This document shows positions 33,330-38,761 of a stretch of 38,761 bases of DNA, one piece after another. A program made the position numbers and the translations under genes. Each line of letters opens with the position of its first letter. Within the stretch, counting starts at the first letter, position 1. The notes beneath the pieces are model-generated. The model did not search any database. It saw only the letters and a list, made by a program, of their open reading frames with translations, and was not told where the DNA came from. Source of the stretch: an uncultured Burkholderiales bacterium (lineage in GTDB: Bacteria; Pseudomonadota; Gammaproteobacteria; Burkholderiales; Burkholderiaceae_E); contig CAIXXI010000475.1 in assembly GCA_903923345.1 (NCBI GenBank), forward strand, positions 1-38,761, given 5' to 3'.

Positions 33330-34802
33330 CTATGACGCATGCACGCTTCGAGCGTCCGTCAGAAACGCCTGCAACCTCGCGTCCTGGCAATACGCCACGT
33401 TGAATCGCATCCAGGGCGAGGTGCCGGGCGCAGGCCTGAAAGGTTCTCCGGTGGCCAACATCACGTTATGCCGCTCAGCCAGGGCGATGCACTCGGTGGA
33501 GTCTTCGCAGCCCGGCACACGAGCCCACAAGAAGTGCCCATCTCTGGGCCGACAGAACACCTCCAGCCCCAGTGCATCAAACTGATCCAGCGTGGCCGAG
33601 CGTGCGAGCGCCGTGCGGGTCCGCAACCGGTCGACAAATTTGCGGTAATGCCCATCGAGCAACAGGTGGTGCAACACCATCTCACTGAACTGCGAACTGC
33701 TGACGGACAGTCGTAATTTGATGCGAATCAAGGCATCAATGATCTGATCACTTGCGATGACATAGCCCACCCGGAAGCTTCCCGGCAGGGTCATGGAAAA
33801 GCTGCGCACATAGATAACCCGCTCCAGACCATCGAGCGCCGCCAGTCGGGTCGCAGGCAGCGACTCGAAATCGGCGTTTCGGTCATCCTCCACAATCTGA
33901 AAGTCGCATGCCCGGGCCAACGCCAGAATGCGAATCAGGGCCTGAGCCGAGGTGGTGGAGCCTGTAGGGTTTTGCAGCACGGTCTGCGTGAAATAAGCCT
34001 TGGGACGATGTGCACGCGCAGCCACTTCCAAGGCCTCGACATCCGGTCCGTTGACATGCCGCGGGATCGGAACGAGGCGCACGCCGAACCAACGCAAGTA
34101 ATTGCAGATATGAAAACAGCCTGGGTCATCTACCAGCACCGTGTCACCCGGTTTGAGCAGATGACGGGCGATCAGGTCGATCGCCTGACTGGAGCCGGTA
34201 CACAAGAGCACGTCCGAAGCCTGGGCGGGAATGTCCAGCGCATCGGCGACCCGCCCGATCTGGATGCGAAGCGGACCGTAACCCATTGGGTGGCCGTGCT
34301 GCAGAAACAGAGACCCCGGACGCCTGGACACTGCGCGCACGGCGGTCTGTACATACTCTGCATCGATCCACGACTCAGGCAGCCAGGGGGCACCAACCTT
34401 CAAGGCACCGCTTTCGTCCTGCAGCAGCGCCCGGGTGAACTCAACCGGATCACTGCTGGAGCGACTGACCGATGACCTGGAAGGTGTTTCGGCACGGGCT
34501 TCGCCTGGCGCATAGACCGCGAAAAATCCGGCGCCCCGTCGAGCCTCCAGATAACCCATAGCCACCAGCCGGTCGAAGGACTCGACAACTGCATAACGGC
34601 TGACGCCGTAATGCCGGGCGAACTCACGGATGGACGGGAAACGGCTCCCAATCGGCCACGTACGTCGCTCGAAACTGTCGACCAGCGCGAAGACAATCGA
34701 GTCCACTGACGTGCCCGACAGGAAAACCGACTTCAGCTGACTGCTATCGACACGCGGCTCTGCTGCATCGGCGAGGGCCTTGATCGGGGGCGTTGCATTC
34801 AT
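33330..34802 (-). CDS. MocR/GntR-type transcription regulator with aminotransferase-like domain lacking the PLP lysine
   Basis: A 490-residue protein. Residues 30-97 form a GntR winged helix (RFPSIREFARHYGVSRYAVVESFDRLVAMGYLEARRGAGFF region), then a linker, and residues 120-485 form a fold-type I aminotransferase domain. Asn278 (QNPTG) and the acidic EDD at 305-307 are kept. The expected Schiff-base Lys in SFSK is Met337 (SFSMTLPG; codon at 33792-33794), and the Tyr that normally follows EDD is Arg308. It therefore should not bind PLP covalently in the usual way. Its start overlaps the LuxR-type stop (ATGA), so the two regulators are co-expressed. Confidence 0.88.
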   Translation of the reverse strand: MNATPPIKALADAAEPRVDSSQLKSVFLSGTSVDSIVFALVDSFERRTWPIGSRFPSIREFARHYGVSRYAVVESFDRLVAMGYLEARRGAGFFAVYAPGEARAETPSRSSVSRSSSDPVEFTRALLQDESGALKVGAPWLPESWIDAEYVQTAVRAVSRRPGSLFLQHGHPMGYGPLRIQIGRVADALDIPAQASDVLLCTGSSQAIDLIARHLLKPGDTVLVDDPGCFHICNYLRWFGVRLVPIPRHVNGPDVEALEVAARAHRPKAYFTQTVLQNPTGSTTSAQALIRILALARACDFQIVEDDRNADFESLPATRLAALDGLERVIYVRSFSMTLPGSFRVGYVIASDQIIDALIRIKLRLSVSSSQFSEMVLHHLLLDGHYRKFVDRLRTRTALARSATLDQFDALGLEVFCRPRDGHFLWARVPGCEDSTECIALAERHNVMLATGEPFRPAPGTSPWMRFNVAYCQDARLQAFLTDARSVHAS

Positions 34803-35443
34803 GCTTCAGGCAACACGATGAAGGGCAACACGAGCATCAGGATCAATTCGGAGAGCCTGCTGACGCCTGTCTTGAGAAACACCTGCCTCAGATGTGACTT
34901 CACTGTGTTGACGGAGATGCTCAGTTGCTGCGCCACCTCGGTCACATCGTGGCCTCTGAGCAGACCCGCCACGATGCGTGTCTGTGCCGGTGTGAGTTCA
35001 TCAATGAACGACAGAATGTGTTCGACGTCCTGATCGCGCGGCTGAAGGTCAACCACATCTGCAACAACCCTGGGCGCGCCATCCTGCGCATCGAATGGGC
35101 GATCACGGCTGATCGGGTGAAAGCGGATGCATAGCGGCGCGCCGACCGGGCGCCGGATGGTCCGCCAGCGAACGGGCGTTCCAGCACCACCGTCCGCGTC
35201 GCTCCACGCCAAGCTCAGTGATCTCTGGTCGGCTTCGCGGCGAGCGACCAGACAACCGTCCACCACCTGAAGTGCATCGCCTGGGTCAAGGATGCGCTTG
35301 GCGGCCTGATTCAGATCAAGGATGCGTCGCCGTCCATCGAGCAGAAGGTGCCCGTACGGCCATCGATGCGAGCCGGTCTGACCCAGCCATTCGGGTCGGG
35401 CTTGGCCTTCGGACGGCCAGGCGCTCGCCTGCACATTATTCAT
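34799..35443 (-). CDS. LuxR-type transcription regulator with PAS-like N-terminus
   Basis: A 214-residue regulator. Residues 28-135 look like a PAS-type sensor domain (YGHLLLDGRRRILDLNQAAKRIL), and residues 149-205 form the LuxR/GerE helix-turn-helix, with LTPAQTRIVAGLL and VAQQLSISVNTVKSHLRQVF. There is no receiver domain. The ligand is unknown. The frame is open to 35569, overlapping the divergent CRP-type gene; I prefer the ATG at 35443, though its ribosome site is weak. Its stop overlaps the MocR-type start, so the pair form an operon. Confidence 0.8.
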   Translation of the reverse strand: MNNVQASAWPSEGQARPEWLGQTGSHRWPYGHLLLDGRRRILDLNQAAKRILDPGDALQVVDGCLVARREADQRSLSLAWSDADGGAGTPVRWRTIRRPVGAPLCIRFHPISRDRPFDAQDGAPRVVADVVDLQPRDQDVEHILSFIDELTPAQTRIVAGLLRGHDVTEVAQQLSISVNTVKSHLRQVFLKTGVSRLSELILMLVLPFIVLPEA

Positions 35444-35516
35444 GTCTGGAGATTTCGCTCGACCGGAGTTGATTAACACAGTTGGGTGATATCGAGCATC
35501 GGTCGTCTCCGATAGC

Positions 35517-36197
35517 ATGCATGACTGTTCTGGGTCGGCGCTCCCAATCACCACTGTGCCCTGTGCCATGCCGGATCAATCCGAGGCCTTTTTTGCCGCC
35601 TTGCGCCCTTTGGGTGTGGTGCGAGCGTTTGATGCGAACCGAGTCGTCGTGATGCAAGGCGACGCGGCAGACAGCCTTTACCTGATCGAATCGGGACGCG
35701 TGCGGGTCTTCCTGACCGACGCTCAGGGCCGTGAAGTCTTGCTCAACACGCTGGGCGTGGGCGAGTGTTTTGGCGAGATGATGCTGACCAATGCCACGCG
35801 AACAGCGTCGGTCCAGACGATCTCCGCGTGCACCTTCTGCGTGGTCAGTCGTGACGGGGTGGAACGCGCGATCGCAGCCGACCCGCACTTGGCGCTGCAC
35901 CTGATCGGCATCCTCACCGCACGCGTCAATCACCTCACACGCGGCGTCGCGGGTCTGGCGACCCAAAGCGTTCAGGAGCGGGTGGCCGCATTCCTGCTTG
36001 ATCGGGCTGACACCGCGTCCGGCGATCTGCGCGCTCCGGCACTGAGCCTGAAGGTCATTGCCGAAAGCGTCGGAGCCTCGCGCAGCATGGTGCACAAGGT
36101 CATCAACGACCTCGTCGAGGCTGGCCACATGAGCCGAGGCAAATGTCACTACAGGCTGCATCCGTCGATCCGATCAGAGGCGGGCCGCAGCAACTGA
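35517..36197 (+). CDS. CRP/FNR-family transcription regulator
   Basis: A 226-residue regulator with an N-terminal cyclic-nucleotide-binding fold (about residues 35-130) and a C-terminal winged helix (about 165-215, LSLKVIAESVGASRSMVHKV). Glu87 in GECFGEM and Arg95 in TRTAS match the ribose- and phosphate-binding positions of Crp, so cNMP binding is possible. There is no N-terminal Cys cluster of the FNR kind. The recognition helix (SRSMVHK) matches neither Crp (RETVGR) nor FNR (VETISR). A second ATG at 35568 would give 209 residues; neither start has a good ribosome site. It is divergent from the LuxR-type gene. Confidence 0.85.
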   Translation: MHDCSGSALPITTVPCAMPDQSEAFFAALRPLGVVRAFDANRVVVMQGDAADSLYLIESGRVRVFLTDAQGREVLLNTLGVGECFGEMMLTNATRTASVQTISACTFCVVSRDGVERAIAADPHLALHLIGILTARVNHLTRGVAGLATQSVQERVAAFLLDRADTASGDLRAPALSLKVIAESVGASRSMVHKVINDLVEAGHMSRGKCHYRLHPSIRSEAGRSN

Positions 36198-36268
36198 AGG
36201 TGCTGCGGTCGGGCTGTGCTGATCTTGGCCTGACAGTTGAACGTGGGCTATTCAAAATTGAACAGCTT

Positions 36269-36304
36269 CATCACGCTTGATCCGCATCAAAGCCTGGCGT
36301 GATG
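36269..36304. promoter_or_regulatory. Perfect FNR box within a larger inverted repeat, upstream of ccoI
   Basis: TTGATCCGCATCAA at 36277-36290 matches the FNR/Anr consensus TTGAT-N4-ATCAA exactly. It is flanked by CATCACGC (36269-36276) and its perfect complement GCGTGATG (36297-36304). A TATGAT sequence at 36331-36336 could be the -10 element; this would put the FNR box about 60 bases before the start point, a class I position, and leave almost no leader before the ccoI ATG at 36345. Confidence 0.75.
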
Positions 36305-36344
36305 CAGCCCCGCCAACAGCCCAGCATCGCTATGATGGGCTCAC

Positions 36345-38621
36345 ATGAATGCCCTTGAACCGCGCACGGCAGCAGCCCTTGCGCTGCTGAACGATCCCGC
36401 CGAACTCGCCGAAATCACGCGCACCCTGGCGCCGCGAGCCGATGGTGCCCGCCGGCTCGAAGCCGTACTGACCGTTGATGGCGTGCACTGCGCGGCCTGT
36501 GTGGTGAACATCGAAGCAGCCCTGCGCGACGCGGTGGAGTCTGTCTCGGTCAATGCCGCCACGCGCCGCGCGAGGCTGGTGTTCCTGCCGGACTCGCAGC
36601 CGCTGTCCAGTCTTTTTGAGCGCATCGAGCGTCTGGGCTATCGGCCCCGACCGGTCTCTCGCGATGCCATCGGCATGGCCGAGCAGGCAGGCAGACGGGT
36701 CGCGCTGTGGCGGATGCTGGTCGCTGCCCTGTGCATGATGCAGATCATGATGTACGCCGTGCCACGCTACACCGCGGCGGCGCTGGAGATGCCGCCCGAC
36801 ATCGTGCGCCTGCTGACCTGGGCTGAATGGACCCTGAGCCTGCCGGTGCTGGTCTTTGCTGCCGGCCCCTTCTTTCGCAATGCCTGGAAAGACCTGCGCC
36901 AGCGACGCATTGGCATGGACGTGCCGGTTGCTCTGGGCATCGCGGTCGCCTTCATTTCGAGCAGTGCCGCGATTGCACGCGGCGACGGGGAGGTCTGGTT
37001 TGACTCCCTCACCATGTTCATCGCCTTTTTACTGATCGGCCGCTGGCTTGAATCGGTGGCCCGTGAGCGCGCCCTGTCGGGTCTGGGCGACCTGACGGCC
37101 CGACTGCCGCAGACCGTCGAGCGCATCGAATCCGATGGATCCACGACGACCCTTAGCGTGCGTCGACTGGTTCCCGGCGATCGGATCCGGCTTGCCGCCG
37201 GACAAACCGTTCCGGCAGATGGGCGGGTCGAGTCGGGTCGCTCGCATGCCAACGAATCCCAGCTCACCGGCGAGAGTCACCCGATCGCAAAGCAGGTCGG
37301 AGACGCCCTGGCCTCGGGCAGCGTGCTGATCGATGCGCCGCTGTTGATGGTGGTCGAGCGCGCGCCGCGGGACTCCCGCATGCAGGAGATCGCCGACCTG
37401 ATCGCCTCCGCATCGGCTCGCAAACCCCGGCTGGCCCAGCTGGCCGACCAATGGGCTGGGCCCTTTCTGGTGGCCATCCTGCTGCTGGCCGCCGCAGCCT
37501 GGCTGGGCTGGCAGTTCATCGATCCGCATCGAGCCCTCGCGGTGGCCACCGCAGTGCTGGTGGTCTCGTGCCCCTGTGCCCTGTCGCTGGCCACGCCCAC
37601 TGCGCTGCTCGCTGCCAGCGGGCACCTGGCACGGCTGGGTCTGCTGGCCCGCTCGCCCCAGGCGATCGAATCACTGGCCCAGGCCGACACCTTTGTTTTC
37701 GACAAGACCGGCACGCTCAGCTTTGACCGACTCGCACTCGCCTCGGTGCAGATGCAGTCCCATGACACCCCGATCACCAGCGCTTCGCAGGCGCTGGGCC
37801 TTGCCGCTGCACTCGACGCCGATTCTCTGCACCCGGTGGCCGCCGCCCTGAGACGCGCCTGCGAAGCCGATCCGCAGGCATCGCGCGAAGTCTTCGGGCT
37901 CACCGACCTCAGCGAACAGGCAGGCCAGGGCATGTCCGCCACGCTCACGCTCGCGGGCCGGCCACGCTCGGTGCGGCTCGGACGGCCGGGTTTTTCGGGC
38001 CCCTCCGATCAAAGCGATGAAGGCATCATTCTGTCAATCGATGGGGTGTCGCTTGCACGCTTCATGCTGGATGAATCGATCCGACCCGACGCTGAGCCAA
38101 CCCTGCAGGCGCTTCATGCTGCAGGACTGCGCCTCGAAATCCTGTCAGGCGATGAGCATCCGCGCGTGGCCGCGCTGGCTGCCCGGCTCGCCGTCGACCG
38201 ATTTCAGTCACGCGCTTCGCCACAGGACAAACTGGCCCGCCTGATCGATCTTCAGCAGAGCGGGCACCGGGTGGCGATGGTTGGAGATGGGATCAACGAT
38301 GCGCCGGTGCTGGCGCAAGCGCAGGTCTCGATCAGCTTTGCCACGGCCGCGCCACTGGCGCAGCATCAGGCGGATCTGCTGATTCTTGGCGATCGCCTGC
38401 ACAGCCTGACCGAAGCGCGGCGGCTGTCGATCCGTGCGCTGCAGGTGGTGCGCCAGAACCTGTTTTTTTCAGTCGCCTACAACCTGCTGAGCATCCCGCT
38501 GGCGCTGGCCGGGGCACTGCCGCCCTGGCTGGCTGGGGTTGGCATGGCGGCCAGCTCGCTGGTGGTGGTGCTCAATGCAATGCGCCTGGCGCCTTCATCG
38601 ACCGCCAGACCGACCCCTTAG
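36345..38621 (+). CDS. ccoI: Cu+-type P-type ATPase of cbb3 oxidase assembly (CcoI/FixI)
   Basis: A 758-residue P1B-type copper ATPase. An N-terminal metal-binding domain has GVHCAAC (Cys49, Cys52). The TGES loop is at 308-311, the membrane CPC motif at 409-411, the phosphorylated Asp453 in DKTGT, the HP motif at 496-497 and GDGIND at 647-652; about eight membrane segments are visible. Proteins of this type export copper for cbb3 oxidase maturation, and the ccoS gene right after supports CcoI over a detoxifying CopA. A perfect FNR box lies upstream, fitting low-oxygen expression. The ATG has little ribosome site, and may be near leaderless. Confidence 0.92.
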   Translation: MNALEPRTAAALALLNDPAELAEITRTLAPRADGARRLEAVLTVDGVHCAACVVNIEAALRDAVESVSVNAATRRARLVFLPDSQPLSSLFERIERLGYRPRPVSRDAIGMAEQAGRRVALWRMLVAALCMMQIMMYAVPRYTAAALEMPPDIVRLLTWAEWTLSLPVLVFAAGPFFRNAWKDLRQRRIGMDVPVALGIAVAFISSSAAIARGDGEVWFDSLTMFIAFLLIGRWLESVARERALSGLGDLTARLPQTVERIESDGSTTTLSVRRLVPGDRIRLAAGQTVPADGRVESGRSHANESQLTGESHPIAKQVGDALASGSVLIDAPLLMVVERAPRDSRMQEIADLIASASARKPRLAQLADQWAGPFLVAILLLAAAAWLGWQFIDPHRALAVATAVLVVSCPCALSLATPTALLAASGHLARLGLLARSPQAIESLAQADTFVFDKTGTLSFDRLALASVQMQSHDTPITSASQALGLAAALDADSLHPVAAALRRACEADPQASREVFGLTDLSEQAGQGMSATLTLAGRPRSVRLGRPGFSGPSDQSDEGIILSIDGVSLARFMLDESIRPDAEPTLQALHAAGLRLEILSGDEHPRVAALAARLAVDRFQSRASPQDKLARLIDLQQSGHRVAMVGDGINDAPVLAQAQVSISFATAAPLAQHQADLLILGDRLHSLTEARRLSIRALQVVRQNLFFSVAYNLLSIPLALAGALPPWLAGVGMAASSLVVVLNAMRLAPSSTARPTP

Positions 38622-38666
38622 ATCGCCCCCTTAGACCGACCAAACCGTAATATCCCTCTTAAGATT

Positions 38667-38761
38667 ATGGATATACTGTATCTGCTGGTTCCCCTCTCAG
38701 TGCTGATCGTGATGGCGATCATCGGGGTGCTGGCCTGGTCGATTTTCGGTGGGCAGTTTGA
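38667..38761 (+). CDS. ccoS: cbb3-type cytochrome oxidase assembly protein CcoS, N-terminal fragment
   Basis: The ATG at 38667 opens MDILYLLVPLSVLIVMAI and continues through one membrane segment to GGQF at the window edge; the gene is cut off there. Starting MDILYLLxPLS and having GQF after the first helix is the CcoS pattern. It lies 45 bases after ccoI, as in most ccoNOQP-ccoGHIS regions, so the oxidase structural genes probably follow outside the window. Confidence 0.88.
   Translation, partial: MDILYLLVPLSVLIVMAIIGVLAWSIFGGQF

Overview
The window looks like chromosomal DNA of a high-GC betaproteobacterium, most likely order Burkholderiales. The evidence is the gene order pyk-fba-purC-purE-purK-sua5, the Calvin-type class II aldolase, a Burkholderia/Ralstonia-style tad pilus locus with a small lipoprotein between secretin and tadZ, and a ccoI-ccoS pair at the right edge. 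I see no rRNA, tRNA, CRISPR array, insertion sequence or phage gene. The species is not assigned.

Layout from left to right. (1) 1-3475, plus strand: the end of a branched-chain amino acid ABC transporter operon: last 48 residues of the binding protein, two permeases (livH, livM) and two ATPases (livG, livF). (2) 3611-5941, minus strand: a cytoplasmic gamma-glutamyltransferase-like protein and a small methyltransferase. (3) 6023-13085, minus strand: a central-metabolism block, pyk, fba, then purC-purE-purK-sua5. It is interrupted by a plus-strand VOC-fold gene and a possible small ORF behind a clear fba terminator. (4) 13268-14029: a chloramphenicol phosphotransferase-like P-loop kinase. (5) 14400-25908, plus strand: a complete Flp/Tad pilus operon: Flp pilin, prepilin peptidase, CpaB, secretin, lipoprotein, TadZ, TadA, TadB, TadC, TadD, TadE and a TadG-like VWA protein. 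Its 5' side carries palindromes, a hairpin between pilin and peptidase genes, and a possible 26-codon coupled leader ORF. (6) 25928-27435: an NTF2-like gene, a small membrane protein, a decapitated HigB toxin and an intact HigA antitoxin. (7) 27544-30864: a 1106-residue SAM-cyclase-AAA-TPR signalling protein. (8) 30929-35443, minus strand: a PEP-CTERM-like exported protein, a methyltransferase, a MocR-type regulator lacking the PLP lysine, and a LuxR-type regulator. (9) 35517-38761, plus strand: a CRP/FNR-family regulator, then ccoI behind a perfect FNR box, and the start of ccoS.

How the genes work together. The Tad genes form a self-contained machine: TadA powers TadB/TadC in the inner membrane, CpaC is the outer-membrane channel, CpaA matures Flp and the pseudopilins, TadZ localises the apparatus, and TadE/TadG supply minor or tip components. 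The TadG-like protein carries an insertion inside its VWA domain that resembles a small carbohydrate-binding fold, which suggests a pilus-tip adhesin. The ccoI/ccoS genes belong to cbb3 oxidase assembly and would be induced under low oxygen through the FNR box. The most unusual items are the MocR Lys-to-Met change, the HigB truncation that leaves an orphan HigA, the TadG insertion, and the nested palindrome around the FNR box.
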